From contig NZ_LMFQ01000026.1 of the NCBI RefSeq assembly GCF_001426905.1, positions 124,001 to 188,000 of the forward strand: a DNA stretch of 64,000 nucleotides, given 5' to 3'. The stretch's first letter is position 1; each line of letters starts with the position of its first letter. Positions 8,492-16,880 of the stretch are shown here, piece after piece. The translations under genes were made by a program, and so were the position numbers. Under the pieces are notes generated by a model. It did not search any database, had not been told where the DNA came from, and worked only from the letters and a program-made list of their open reading frames with translations. This stretch comes from Caulobacter sp. Root1455. GTDB lineage: Bacteria; Pseudomonadota; Alphaproteobacteria; Caulobacterales; Caulobacteraceae.

Positions 8492-11400
8492 ATGGCCCGC
8501 GTAAGACACACCCTCAAGACCGCGCTGCTGCTGTCGGCCGCGCTGACCGTCGCCCCCGCCCTCGCCCACGCCGCTGACGACAGCGGCCTGCTGTTTCACC
8601 TGACGGGCGACAAGGGCCTGACCGCCGACGTCGCCGGCGGCGTGGCCGCGCCCAACTTCGCCGACAAGGTCAAGATCCAGAAGGACCCCATCCGCGGCGC
8701 CTATATCGAGGCGGCCGGCGACGAGACGCTCAGCTGGATGGCCCCGGGCAACATCTACGCCCAGCGCGGCACGCTCAGCTTCTACTGGCGGGCCCGCGAT
8801 CCGGTCGGGACCACGCCCTTCCCGTTGTTCCGCGTCGGCTACGCCGACCACACCAGCTGGGACATGGCCTGGCTGCGCATCGACTGGAACGGCAAGGGCT
8901 TCGACGCCTTCGTCACCGACGACAACCTCTCGCGCGTGCGGGTCAGCGCCACCGCCGCGCCGCCCAAGCCCGACCAGTGGATCCTGGTGACCTTCACCTG
9001 GGACGAGGCCAAGGGCATCGCCCTCTACATCGACGGCAAGCCGGTGGCCTCGAAGGCCCAGACGGCCGCCCTGGACGCGGGCCTGGACCAGTTCGGCCCA
9101 CACAGCCGGGTGATCTCGCCCCACCAAGTGCAGAGCGCCTACCAGTTCGTCCGCGGCGGCGACGTCGACGACATCCGCGTCTACGATCGCGCCCTGGACG
9201 AGGCCGCCGTGGCCGGCCTGGCCGCCGGCAAGGACCCCGCCCCAGGGAGCGCGACCACCGACGCCCAAGAACGCTCGAAGACCTGGCTCTATCGCTACGG
9301 CTGGAACCGTCCCGCCGATCCGCCGCCCTACCTGGCCGACGCCAGGACGGTGATCCGCAAGGTCGAGTTCGCCGACCAGTACGACCGCCAGCAGCGGATG
9401 AGCCAGGGCTCGGACGGCATCGCCGAGACCACCTGGCCCGGCGTCTATAACCGTTCGAAACTGCCCGGCCGCCACGACTATTTCGAGCTGCCCGACTGGA
9501 ACACCTATGTCGAGGGCGGCAAGGCCGTCACCTTCATCCTGCCCGACGAGCCCTATAACCGCCTGGAGTTCCAGGGCGCGGCCTACGGATCGCTGACCAC
9601 CATCGACGCGGCCGGCAAGGAGACCCCGCTGGCCAAGCGCGCCAAGGGCGAGCTGCGCACCTTCAACCAGTTCGCGGCCCTCAGGGGCGGCAAGCTGCGC
9701 TTCGACAACGTGGTGCAGGAGACCCCGATCCAGGAGCTGGCGGCCTACAACGTCACGGCCGCCGCTGAACCGGACGAGTTCACCCTGGCCTACGTCGTGC
9801 GCCCCGGCGCCGACCCGGCGACCTACCCCTCGCTGGACGAGCTTTCGACCTTCGTGAAGGGCCGGTACGCGGCCGGCGAGCGGACCATCGTGACCGCCCT
9901 GCCCGCCTCCGCGCCCAGCAAGCCCCGCGCCGACGCGGCCGCGGCTCCCGGCCAGCCGATCGTCCACGTGCTGATCCCCGCCGACTTCCGCCAGAACCGC
10001 CCCGGCGGTCCGGTCGGCAAGTTCCAGTACGGCTGGCAGGGCATGGACGCGGGCCTGGACGGCGTGGCGCTCGACATCCCCGCCCTGAACGTCAAGGCCA
10101 CCCACGGCGGCCTGTTCCCGCTGAACATCAAGATCAAGGACCCGCTGTGGCCGGGCCGGGACCTGATCGACGTCAACGTCTCGGTCAAGCCGGGCGAGGC
10201 CCGCACGGTCTATCTCGACACCCGCGACCGCATGCTGCCCGAAGGCAAGAGCCTGTATCTGAGCATCGCCGCGGCCGGCGTCGACTTCGACGCCAAGTCG
10301 CTGGACGGCATGGCCGTGCGCCTGAAGTTCAAGCCCTCGGCCGACGCCAAGGCCGAGCACGTCGCCGACCGCCTGGCCCAGGCGCGCGACAACCTGGCCT
10401 TCCTGGTCGAGGAGCACGACGTCTCCAAGCGCCTGGCCCGCTACGCGCGGCTGGACCTGGAGCTGTCGGACTTGCTGCGCGTCGATCCGACCAACCCGCA
10501 CGGCCGCGAGATGTGGTTCGAGCTCAATCCCGAGCAGCCGGGCCCGGCCGTCACCGTGCCGACCGCGCCGGCCGGCGTGCCCAAGTGGGCGTTCCTGCAG
10601 GTCGAGGATCTCAAGCGGGTGCGCCACTTCATCGAGTGGTGGATCGACAAGCGCCAGGACGCCTATGGCGACTTCGGCGGCGGGATCTCGGACGACGACG
10701 ACCTGACCGCCCAGTGGCCGCCTCTGGCCCTGATGGGCGACATCCCCGACAAGACCACCGCCTCGCTGAACGCCCTGCTCGACGCGGCCTACAAGAACGA
10801 CATGATCCCGGCCGGTCTGTCGAAGATCAAGACCGACGAGCTGCACTCGTACGAAGAGGCGATCAACCTCAAGGCCGAGGCCATGTACACCAGCTACGGC
10901 GACCCCAAGATCGTCGAGCGGATGATGGAGACGGCCCGGGCCTATCCGATCGTCGCCAACAAGGGCGAGGACGGCCACGTCCACATCCTCAGCCGCTACT
11001 TCTCGGCCACCGACGTGTCGCGCGACGGGCCCTGGGGCTGGTCGCATCCCTATTCGTACCTGATCCTGCATCCCGGCATGCTGCTGGGCGACTTCAACGG
11101 CGATCCGACGATGCGCAAGCTGATCGTCGAGCTGGCCGACGGCCATCTGGCGCACGGCAAGCAGGATCCGGACGGGACCTGGCGCTATCCGGAAGACATC
11201 AACGCCGCCACCGGCCAGTCGCGCGGCGAACTGACCGGCAAGGGCCGCGGCAACGTCGCGACCATGCAGCTGTTCTGGGCCGCCTGGCGCTGGACCGGCG
11301 ACGAGAAGTACCTGCGCCCCCTGAGGGGCGAGATCGTCCACCAGTCGGGCCGCGGTCTCGAGGAGCTGAACAGCGACGTGATCGACATGCTGGGCCTGCG

Positions 11401-12271
11401 CGCCCAGGCCACGCCGATGATCAAGTCCATGGTCGCCAAGGGCTCGGACGATCCGTTCACCCTGTACGAGGCCTGGCGCTCGACCGGCGACACCGCCTAT
11501 CTGGAAAAGGTCTACGGCGACGAAATCACCACCGCCGAGCAGCGAATGTGGATGATGACCGAGGCCCACTGGTGGAGCGACCGGGTGGAGCTGTTCAGCG
11601 ACATCCTGCAGCGCTCGCGCCTCGGCGGCATGGCTCTGCGCCGCAATCAGATGTTCCCGGGCCATCTGGTCAGCTGGCGGTTCGATACGCCGACCGCGGC
11701 CGAGGACGTCGGCATCCTGGTCACCGGCGGACAGAAAAGCTTCAAGGTCGCCGGCTACAACCTGACCGGCCAGCCGCTGCACGCGGTGATGACGGGGTGG
11801 GACATCGCGGCCGGCCAGTGGTTGGTGACGCGCGCCGTGGAGGGTTCGGCCGAGCCGGCTTCGTCGGTCGCCTTCGAACGCACCACCGGCCTGGACCTGA
11901 CCTTCGCCCCCGGCAAGACCACGACCTGGGAGTTCACCCTGCAGACCCCCGCCGCCACGCCCGTGACCGAACGTTCCGACCTCGGGATCGGCCGAGACGA
12001 CGTCAAGGCCGGCAAGTCGGGCCTGACCGTCACCGTGCACAGCCTGGGCGCCAAGCCCGCCCCGGCCTCGGTGGTGGTGGTGGAAGACGCCTCGGGCAAG
12101 GAATTGGCGCGGACGACCACGCCCGTGCTGCCCGCGCCCCTGGACTTGAAGCCCAAAACCGTTCAGGTCGCCCTGAAGGCCAACTGGAAGACCGGCTACC
12201 GCGTCCGCATCCTCACTCCGGCCGGCGCGCCGGAGATCACCCAGCTCAATAATATCGTCGCCGCCCCCTGA
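8492..12271 (+). CDS. large secreted LamG-like/alpha-helical-toroid protein, candidate carbohydrate-active enzyme
   Basis: 1259 residues; ATG with GGGAGGGCG upstream and a signal peptide ending near LAHAADD. Residues about 30-245 form a concanavalin-like LamG/laminin-G fold (GTLSFYWRARDP, WILVTFTWDEAKGIALYIDGK, GGDVDDIRVYDRALDEA). A beta-rich middle part (about 260-640) follows. Residues about 690-1060 are helical with aromatic-rich repeats, including DFGGGISDDDDLTAQWPP, WGWSHPYSYLILHPGMLLGD and HWWSDRVELFSDI, which look like an alpha/alpha-toroid catalytic or binding cleft. A beta C-terminus completes it. I do not recognise a characterised family. It shares its operator with uronate/xylan genes, so action on a plant polysaccharide is likely; whether hydrolase or lyase is unknown. 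Confidence 0.85.
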   Translation: MARVRHTLKTALLLSAALTVAPALAHAADDSGLLFHLTGDKGLTADVAGGVAAPNFADKVKIQKDPIRGAYIEAAGDETLSWMAPGNIYAQRGTLSFYWRARDPVGTTPFPLFRVGYADHTSWDMAWLRIDWNGKGFDAFVTDDNLSRVRVSATAAPPKPDQWILVTFTWDEAKGIALYIDGKPVASKAQTAALDAGLDQFGPHSRVISPHQVQSAYQFVRGGDVDDIRVYDRALDEAAVAGLAAGKDPAPGSATTDAQERSKTWLYRYGWNRPADPPPYLADARTVIRKVEFADQYDRQQRMSQGSDGIAETTWPGVYNRSKLPGRHDYFELPDWNTYVEGGKAVTFILPDEPYNRLEFQGAAYGSLTTIDAAGKETPLAKRAKGELRTFNQFAALRGGKLRFDNVVQETPIQELAAYNVTAAAEPDEFTLAYVVRPGADPATYPSLDELSTFVKGRYAAGERTIVTALPASAPSKPRADAAAAPGQPIVHVLIPADFRQNRPGGPVGKFQYGWQGMDAGLDGVALDIPALNVKATHGGLFPLNIKIKDPLWPGRDLIDVNVSVKPGEARTVYLDTRDRMLPEGKSLYLSIAAAGVDFDAKSLDGMAVRLKFKPSADAKAEHVADRLAQARDNLAFLVEEHDVSKRLARYARLDLELSDLLRVDPTNPHGREMWFELNPEQPGPAVTVPTAPAGVPKWAFLQVEDLKRVRHFIEWWIDKRQDAYGDFGGGISDDDDLTAQWPPLALMGDIPDKTTASLNALLDAAYKNDMIPAGLSKIKTDELHSYEEAINLKAEAMYTSYGDPKIVERMMETARAYPIVANKGEDGHVHILSRYFSATDVSRDGPWGWSHPYSYLILHPGMLLGDFNGDPTMRKLIVELADGHLAHGKQDPDGTWRYPEDINAATGQSRGELTGKGRGNVATMQLFWAAWRWTGDEKYLRPLRGEIVHQSGRGLEELNSDVIDMLGLRAQATPMIKSMVAKGSDDPFTLYEAWRSTGDTAYLEKVYGDEITTAEQRMWMMTEAHWWSDRVELFSDILQRSRLGGMALRRNQMFPGHLVSWRFDTPTAAEDVGILVTGGQKSFKVAGYNLTGQPLHAVMTGWDIAAGQWLVTRAVEGSAEPASSVAFERTTGLDLTFAPGKTTTWEFTLQTPAATPVTERSDLGIGRDDVKAGKSGLTVTVHSLGAKPAPASVVVVEDASGKELARTTTPVLPAPLDLKPKTVQVALKANWKTGYRVRILTPAGAPEITQLNNIVAAP

Positions 12272-12323
12272 CCTTAGCTTGGAGACCCCGGAGCGGAGGC
12301 GTTCCGGGGGCGTTGCTTACCCC

Positions 12324-12527
12324 ATGGCCGAAACCCTCACCGTTCCTCGCGACATCGTCCAGCGCCTGCGCGCCCGCCTTCCCGCCGTGACGCGCGAGCA
12401 CCTGTTCGACTGCTACGCGATCAGCGAGACCACCTGGACCAAGCTGCGCGACGGCAAGCCGATCAAGCGCTCGACGCTGGATCGGATCCTCCAGCGCTAC
12501 GAACGGCTTCTGTCCCTGGCGGCGTGA
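12324..12527 (+). CDS. small hypothetical protein, helix-turn-helix-like
   Basis: 67 residues from ATG 12324; an upstream in-frame TTG at 12279 would add fifteen residues (ETPERRRSGG...) that look like translated leader. The protein (MAETLTVPRDIVQRLRARLP...) has a stretch YAISETTWTKLRDGKPIKRS with TLDRILQRYERL after it, consistent with a small helix-turn-helix (choose-a-helix then S/T-rich recognition helix). It begins 53 bases after the LamG gene and may be co-transcribed. No partner or target can be read from the sequence. Confidence 0.6.
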   Translation: MAETLTVPRDIVQRLRARLPAVTREHLFDCYAISETTWTKLRDGKPIKRSTLDRILQRYERLLSLAA

Positions 12528-12937
12528 TCCCGGACCGACGTCACGACGTTCCAGAACGACGTGTCGCCGGCGCCGCCGACGGGCTCCCGTCTCCTGGCGG
12601 AACGAGATTCCGCCGCTGCTCCGAGGACCAGATCGCACCGCCCGGTCGGGCCTCCAGCGAATCCTCGGAAGCGGGTTTGCGAGTCGATTCTGAGGATCCG
12701 CCGCCTCTCTTCGCAGACGCACAATCGGTTCGCACTTGCGCAAAGGCCGCCACGCGCCCTGAGAGACCCTCCGTTAACCACCAATAAAGGGTTGTTATAG
12801 CGAGGATTTTCCGCAACCTAGCGCCCGCCAGCCGTCCTCGGGAAGGCGCGTTAACCCTCGCTTTTATGATGAGGTGACAAAGCGCGTTCAGCCCGGCAGG
12901 GTTGGCTCTCTTTTGATTCCAGCAGATGAGCTGATTT
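12528..12937 (+). promoter_or_regulatory. 410-base upstream region of the HU gene with GANTC sites and CtrA-like motifs
   Basis: No gene is supported in this stretch. It contains four GANTC sites (12606, 12681, 12686 and 12915), two of them abutting, although GANTC is expected about once per 300 bases at this composition. It also holds two TTAA-N7 motifs: TTAACCACCAATAAA at 12774 and TTAACCCTCGCTTTT at 12851. These resemble CtrA half-sites (TTAA-N7-TTAA). The combination suggests cell-cycle (CcrM/GcrA/CtrA) control of the downstream HU gene, which is an inference. Confidence 0.4.
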
Positions 12938-13216
12938 ATGAACGTTTCGGATCTGGTCGACGCCGCCGTGGCCGCCGACGACAAGCTGACCAAGACTCAG
13001 GCCAAGGCCATCATCGACGGCGTCTTCAAGTCGCTGACCGACGCCGCCGTGAAGGGCGAAGAAGTCTCGATCCCGGGCTTCGGCAAGTTCAAGGTCCAGG
13101 CCAAGCCGGCCCGCACCGGCCGCAACCCCTCGACGGGCGCCGCCATCCAGATCGCGGCCAGCAAGAAGGTCGCCTTCACGCCGGCCAAGCAACTGAAGGA
13201 CGCCGTCAACGGCTAA
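12938..13216 (+). CDS. HU-family DNA-binding protein
   Basis: 92 residues, the normal HU length. The N-terminal helical pair (MNVSDLVDAAVAADDKLTKT) is followed by the beta arm with the family signature GFGKFKVQAKPARTGRNPST, where the arm Pro in RNPSTG intercalates into DNA. It ends with the usual amphipathic helix (FTPAKQLKDAVNG). HU compacts and bends nucleoid DNA as a homo- or heterodimer. Starting ATG 12938 matches the family N-terminus. It is monocistronic with a long upstream region. HupA/HupB/IHF-like subtypes cannot be separated with certainty, but it lacks IHF-specific extensions. Confidence 0.95.
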   Translation: MNVSDLVDAAVAADDKLTKTQAKAIIDGVFKSLTDAAVKGEEVSIPGFGKFKVQAKPARTGRNPSTGAAIQIAASKKVAFTPAKQLKDAVNG

Positions 13217-13541
13217 TCCCTCGGCGAGCGGCCGGCCTCACCGCCGGCCGCTCATCCGGCCTTCCAGCGCGAAAGCCTGAAGCGCCCGCCCGTCGGTTCG
13301 ACCGATGCGGCTTTTCCGGACGGCCCCTGGCCTCCGACGCGGTGGTTCCGCCCCCGCGCTCTGTCTTCCAAGACAATCAAAGACGCTAGCCAGCTCAATC
13401 GACATTAGGCTTCGGCAGCGAAGACCTCGTCCTTCGACAAGCTCAGGATGAGGTTTTCTATTGCCGCCGCCTGCACACTGGTCCTCATCCTGAGCTTGTC
13501 GAAGGACGAGGGCCACGCACCAGGCTTGACGGTCGATAGAC
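13217..13541. other. 325-base gene-free stretch between HU and the LytTR gene
   Basis: The HU and LytTR genes converge on this stretch. Just after HU there is a GC-rich inverted repeat (GCGGCCGGC...GCCGGCCGC, about 13228-13252) that may terminate HU. The rest is non-coding sequence plus a pair of hairpin repeats at 13425-13511. I see no convincing gene. Confidence 0.5.
13425..13511. repeat. REP-like palindrome pair (copy 1 of 4)
   Basis: Two 29-base units face each other: CCTCGTCCTTCGACAAGCTC + AGGATGAGG at 13425-13453 and its reverse complement at 13483-13511. Each unit is itself an imperfect hairpin (CCTCGTCCT/AGGATGAGG). The same paired arrangement occurs at 22429-22514, 61089-61192 and 61486-61589. 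Confidence 0.9.
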
Positions 13542-14360
13542 CTACGACGGCTCGGACCTCCCCGCCCGTCCCGACGACCGGCGGAACAGCCGTCGCACGG
13601 CCGCGGCATGGCTGCGGCCCACCGCCGGCCGGGCGCCCGTCGACAGCACCGCCGTCAGCCCGCCACCCGGACGCGGCGCCAGCTGGGCCACCCGGTCGCG
13701 CTGGACCACCGCCGACCGATGGATGCGCACGAAGGCCTCCGGGTCCAGCCGTTCGACCAGGCCGCGGATCGAGTCCCGGACCAGATAGCTGCGCGTCCCG
13801 ACATGCAGGCGGACATAGTCGCGCTCGGCCTCGATCCAGTCCAGGTCGCGCACCAGCACCCGCTGGGCCCCGCCCCGGCCCTCGATCCACAGCTCGGTCT
13901 CGAAGTTGCTCGCCGCGCCTCGCCCCTCGGCTCTGAGGTCCTGGACGATGGCCCGCAGCTCGCCGATCCGCTGCTCGGCGTCGCGGGCGCGGATCTGGGC
14001 CCGGGCCCGAGCCAGGGCCTCGGCCACCCGCGGCCCGTCGAACGGCTTGAGCAGATAGTCCACCGCCGCCAGGTCGAAGGCCTGGATGGCGTAGCGGTCG
14101 AAGGCGGTGGCGAAGATCACCACGGGGCCGTCGGGACCGGCCAGGGCGCGGGCCACGCTGACCCCGTCGCGGCCGGGCATCTTGATGTCGATGATCACCA
14201 CCTGGGCGGCGGTCTCGCGCGCCAGGGCCAGGGCCTGGTCGCCGTCGGCGGCGGTCGCGACGATCCGCACGTCCTCGACCTCGGCCGTCAGGCGCCGCAG
14301 GCGGCGCAGGGCCAGGGGCTCGTCGTCGGCCAGCAGGACGGTCAACGCCTCGTCGCTCAT
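13542..14360 (-). CDS. LytTR-family response regulator
   Basis: 272 residues; ATG at 14358-14360 overlaps the stop of the upstream kinase gene (ATGA). The receiver domain (about 1-120) has the acidic pair in LLADDEP, the phospho-acceptor Asp in VVIIDIKMPGRDG, the Thr in FATAFD and Lys in YLLKPFDG. A linker precedes the LytTR DNA-binding domain (about 165-260: VLVRDLDWIEAERDYVRLHV, FVRIHRSAVVQRDRVAQL). LytTR proteins bind paired direct repeats about two helical turns apart; a matching repeat lies upstream of the operon at 15453-15485. The target process is not evident from the neighbours. Confidence 0.93.
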   Translation of the reverse strand: MSDEALTVLLADDEPLALRRLRRLTAEVEDVRIVATAADGDQALALARETAAQVVIIDIKMPGRDGVSVARALAGPDGPVVIFATAFDRYAIQAFDLAAVDYLLKPFDGPRVAEALARARAQIRARDAEQRIGELRAIVQDLRAEGRGAASNFETELWIEGRGGAQRVLVRDLDWIEAERDYVRLHVGTRSYLVRDSIRGLVERLDPEAFVRIHRSAVVQRDRVAQLAPRPGGGLTAVLSTGARPAVGRSHAAAVRRLFRRSSGRAGRSEPS

Positions 14361-15415
14361 GGCGCGCGCTCCAGCGGCAGGTCCAGCCGCACCTGGAAAC
14401 CCCTGGGCTCGCGCGAGCCGCAGGTCAGGGCCGCCTGGTCGCCGTAGCGGGTCTCCAGCCGCCGGCGGACGTTCTCCAGCCCCACGCCCAGGCCCGGCGG
14501 CCCGCCCACCGCCCCGACCCCGTCGTCGGTGACGGTGATCGACATCCGGCCGTCGCGCTGGGCGGCGACCACCTCGATGACGATGGGCTCGCTGGTGCGC
14601 GCCAGGCCGTGCTTGACGGCGTTCTCGATGATCGGCTGCAGGATCAGGTTGGGCACCAGGGCGTCGGCCAGGGCCTTGGGCGTGCGCTCGACGTAGCGCA
14701 GGCGCTCGCCGAACCGGATCTGCTCGATGGCCACATACTGCCGCTCGCCGTCCAGCTCCTCGGCCAGGGTGACCATCTCGCGCACGTCGCGCTCCAGCGA
14801 GCGGCGCAGGAAGCCCGACAGGCCCAGGATCATCTGCTCGGCGCGGTCGTTCTGCCGCTCCATCACCAGGGTGGCCAGGGCGTTGAGGGTGTTGAACAGG
14901 AAGTGCGGACTGATCTGGTAGCGCAGCATGCGGTTCTGGGTCTCGGTGGCCAGCACCCGCGCCGCCTCCAGCTTGAACCGGGCTTCGCGCGCGGCCAGAT
15001 CGGCGTGCACGGCCATGAAGATCGCCGCCCAGGCCGCGAAGAACCAGAACACCGTGCGGCTGATCGACATCACGCCCCAGAAGGTCGACTCCGGCCAGCG
15101 CGGCAGGATGGCGCAATAGACCGTGTAGTCGACCACGCCGAACACCAGCGAGCCGACCAGCGACAGGCCGGCGACCAGGGCCAGGCGCCGCACGAACGGC
15201 CAGGGCGTCGAGCGCAGCAGCACCGGCCCCATGGCCTGGCACATCAGGGCGCCGATCAGGCAGACCACCGCGCGCCGGAACGCCCCGTCCCAGAAATGCG
15301 GGGCCTTGGCGCTGACCCAGCCCAGGGTCATGGCGGCGTAGGCCAGCAGCCAGACCCCCGTCGTGGCGATCAGGATGGTCCGGGTCTGCTGCTGGGCGGC
15401 CGGCGTCGACGTCAT
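14357..15415 (-). CDS. LytS/YehU-type sensor histidine kinase (His_kinase family)
   Basis: 352 residues from ATG 15413-15415. About four transmembrane segments occupy residues 15-145 (ILIATTGVWLLAYAAMTLGW, VVCLIGALMCQAMGPVLL and others). The phospho-acceptor His is in YQISPHFLFNTLNALATLVM, the signature of the His_kinase (PF06580) class that pairs with LytTR regulators. The ATPase part shows NLILQPIIENAVKHGL (N box) and DDGVGAVGGPPGLGVGLENV (G boxes). An in-frame ATG at 15466 is possible, but would place the start on top of the 21-base-spaced repeat, so the shorter form is preferred. The signal sensed is unknown. Confidence 0.92.
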   Translation of the reverse strand: MTSTPAAQQQTRTILIATTGVWLLAYAAMTLGWVSAKAPHFWDGAFRRAVVCLIGALMCQAMGPVLLRSTPWPFVRRLALVAGLSLVGSLVFGVVDYTVYCAILPRWPESTFWGVMSISRTVFWFFAAWAAIFMAVHADLAAREARFKLEAARVLATETQNRMLRYQISPHFLFNTLNALATLVMERQNDRAEQMILGLSGFLRRSLERDVREMVTLAEELDGERQYVAIEQIRFGERLRYVERTPKALADALVPNLILQPIIENAVKHGLARTSEPIVIEVVAAQRDGRMSITVTDDGVGAVGGPPGLGVGLENVRRRLETRYGDQAALTCGSREPRGFQVRLDLPLERAP

Positions 15416-15452
15416 GGGCCATTGTCGCCGCTGGGGGCTCGCGCGCAAAGCG

Positions 15453-15485
15453 CCGTTCGCAGACATGACGAGACCGTTGGCAGAC
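15453..15485. promoter_or_regulatory. candidate LytTR binding site (direct repeat, 21-base period)
   Basis: CCGTTCGCAGAC at 15453-15464 and CCGTTGGCAGAC at 15474-15485 are near-identical 12-base direct repeats spaced 21 bases start to start, the architecture LytTR dimers recognise. A third partial copy (CCGTTGG) begins at 15514. The site lies 38-70 bases upstream of the kinase start, in the intergenic region shared with the divergent gene at 15599. Confidence 0.55.
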
Positions 15486-15598
15486 GATCGCGCCGCTCGC
15501 AGCAGAACGCCGACCGTTGGTCTCCGAGCGCCTGACAGGCCGGTCCCGGCGGGCAAGATCAACGGGCCAAGATTCTCATGCTCACGGAGGGAGCCCAG

Positions 15599-15865
15599 AT
15601 GACCGCGCGCTCCAACATTCCGATGCTGACCCTGCGGGCGCAGATCACCATCGAGGTCTCGGCGCTGGACTATGTCGAGGCGGCCGAGCACCAGCGGCGG
15701 GCCGAGGCCCTGTTCGCGGCCGTCCGCGCCGAATACCCCGCGGCCGCCTTCGCCTTCCACCACCTGCGGCCCAAGCTGGCGGGCGAGGCCAAGGCCGGCG
15801 AACCCACCGCGCCGCGCCGCTACAAGACCCGTCCGCGCGTCCTGGCGGTCTATCATGACAGCTGA
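15599..15865 (+). CDS. hypothetical protein, 88 residues
   Basis: The ATG at 15599 follows GGAGGGA at good spacing; an upstream in-frame ATG at 15578 would swallow the Shine-Dalgarno. The protein (MTARSNIPMLTLRAQITIEV...) has a beta strand then an amphipathic helix (YVEAAEHQRRAEALFAAVRA) and a basic C-terminus (APRRYKTRPRVLAVYHDS). I do not recognise a family. Its stop overlaps the start of the next gene by eleven bases, so the two are translationally coupled. It diverges from the LytS/LytTR pair across the candidate LytTR site and could be a target of it. Confidence 0.7.
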   Translation: MTARSNIPMLTLRAQITIEVSALDYVEAAEHQRRAEALFAAVRAEYPAAAFAFHHLRPKLAGEAKAGEPTAPRRYKTRPRVLAVYHDS

Positions 15866-16295
15866 GGTCGTGCGCATCCGCCGCCGCGACGCGGTGCTGG
15901 CCGCGCTGGAAAGCTTCCGGCGGATCCACCCCGCCATCAGCCTGACCAGCGTCCGGGCCTTCCTCTATGTCGCCGAGAACCCGGGCATCAACGTCACCGA
16001 ACTGGCCGTGGCCTGCGGGCTGACCGACGCCGGCGCCTCGCGCGTGTCGCGCGCCCTGGCCGGACCGCAGATCGACCGGCCGCTGCCGCCGTCCCTGGGT
16101 CTGCTGGCGTGCGAGGTCAGCGCCGTCGATCCGCGCGAGCGCCTGCTGTGGCTGTCGCCGCGCGGCCAGGCCCTGGTCGAACGCATCGAGCAGTTGATCG
16201 CCGCCCAGACGCCGATCGCCCTGCCCGCCGCCGCCCTGTCCGACGACCAGCCGGACCCCGAATCCGCCCCCATCCTCGCCACGCGCTCGCACTGA
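15855..16295 (+). CDS. MarR-like winged-helix regulator
   Basis: 146 residues starting inside the previous gene (ATG 15855). The middle holds a winged-helix motif: FLYVAENPGINVTELAVACG (helix 2) then LTDAGASRVSRALAGPQIDR (recognition helix) and a wing with DPRERLLWLSPRGQALVERI, the usual MarR ending of the wing and dimer helix. It is likely a transcriptional regulator with an unknown ligand. The unusual acidic C-terminal tail (SDDQPDPESAP) is not part of the fold. It forms a tight unit with the genes on either side (eight bases before the next). Confidence 0.78.
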   Translation: MTAEVVRIRRRDAVLAALESFRRIHPAISLTSVRAFLYVAENPGINVTELAVACGLTDAGASRVSRALAGPQIDRPLPPSLGLLACEVSAVDPRERLLWLSPRGQALVERIEQLIAAQTPIALPAAALSDDQPDPESAPILATRSH

Positions 16296-16303
16296 GAGAC
16301 CCC

Positions 16304-16822
16304 ATGCGAATATCCTTTCGGAAGACCGAAATCGGCCCCCTGACCGCGATCCTGGGCGGCGGGCTCACGGCCGCCTTGCTGGACATCACCTACGCCTTCG
16401 TCTTCTTCGGCCTGCGCGGGGCAAATCCGGTCCGGATCCTGCAGACGATCGCCAGCGGCGTGCTGGGCAAGGCGGCCTATCAGGGCGGGGCCGGCGCGGC
16501 GATCCTCGGCGCCTTCCTCCATGCCGGCATCGCCGTGGTCATGGCCGCGGTCTATGTCTCGGCCAGCCGCGTGCTCCCCGCGTTGAACAGGCGGCCCTGG
16601 CTGTGGGGACCGCTGTACGGGATCGGCTGCTATCTGGTCATGAACTACGTCGTGCTGCTGCTGAGGTTCGGCCCCAGGCCGGCTCCGCACCTCGAGGTGC
16701 TGGCGGGCGGCGTGGCCATCCACATGTTCGGCGTCGGCCTGCCGATCGCCCTGTTCGCGGCCCGCGCGGCGCTTTCGTCCCGCCTTCCCGGCTCGACCTC
16801 CACGCCCCAGCCCGCCGCCTGA
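16304..16822 (+). CDS. integral membrane protein of unknown function
   Basis: 172 residues; ATG with GAGAGACC just upstream. Four hydrophobic segments are visible: AILGGGLTAALLDITYAFVF, AAYQGGAGAAILGAFLHAGI with AVVMAAVYVS, LWGPLYGIGCYLVMNYVVLL, and AGGVAIHMFGVGLPIALFAA. The pattern resembles the YagU/DUF1440-type small inner-membrane proteins, which is a loose comparison. It is the last gene of a three-gene unit with the small protein and MarR-like regulator and is followed by a strong hairpin. Confidence 0.75.
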   Translation: MRISFRKTEIGPLTAILGGGLTAALLDITYAFVFFGLRGANPVRILQTIASGVLGKAAYQGGAGAAILGAFLHAGIAVVMAAVYVSASRVLPALNRRPWLWGPLYGIGCYLVMNYVVLLLRFGPRPAPHLEVLAGGVAIHMFGVGLPIALFAARAALSSRLPGSTSTPQPAA

Positions 16823-16851
16823 CCCCCGCCGGCTCGCGTCAAAACCGGTTC

Positions 16852-16880
16852 AGCTCTCATCGACCTCGTCGATGAGAGCT
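16852..16880 (+). terminator. perfect 13-bp hairpin after the 16304 gene
   Basis: AGCTCTCATCGAC, a three-base loop CTC, and GTCGATGAGAGCT form a perfect stem, followed by TTCG. It lies 30 bases past the stop codon and before an AT-rich promoter region, consistent with a transcription terminator, although the T-run is short. Confidence 0.6.

Noticed and set aside
8297..12040. 1247-codon antisense frame across the LamG gene, and a similar 1138-codon frame across the TonB receptor
   Set aside because: The sense-strand genes have signal peptides and domains. The antisense products are low-complexity Val/Gly/Ala text.
15416..15466. Longer histidine kinase from ATG 15466
   Set aside because: It would place the start codon at the edge of the direct repeat and adds residues that do not look like a membrane lead.
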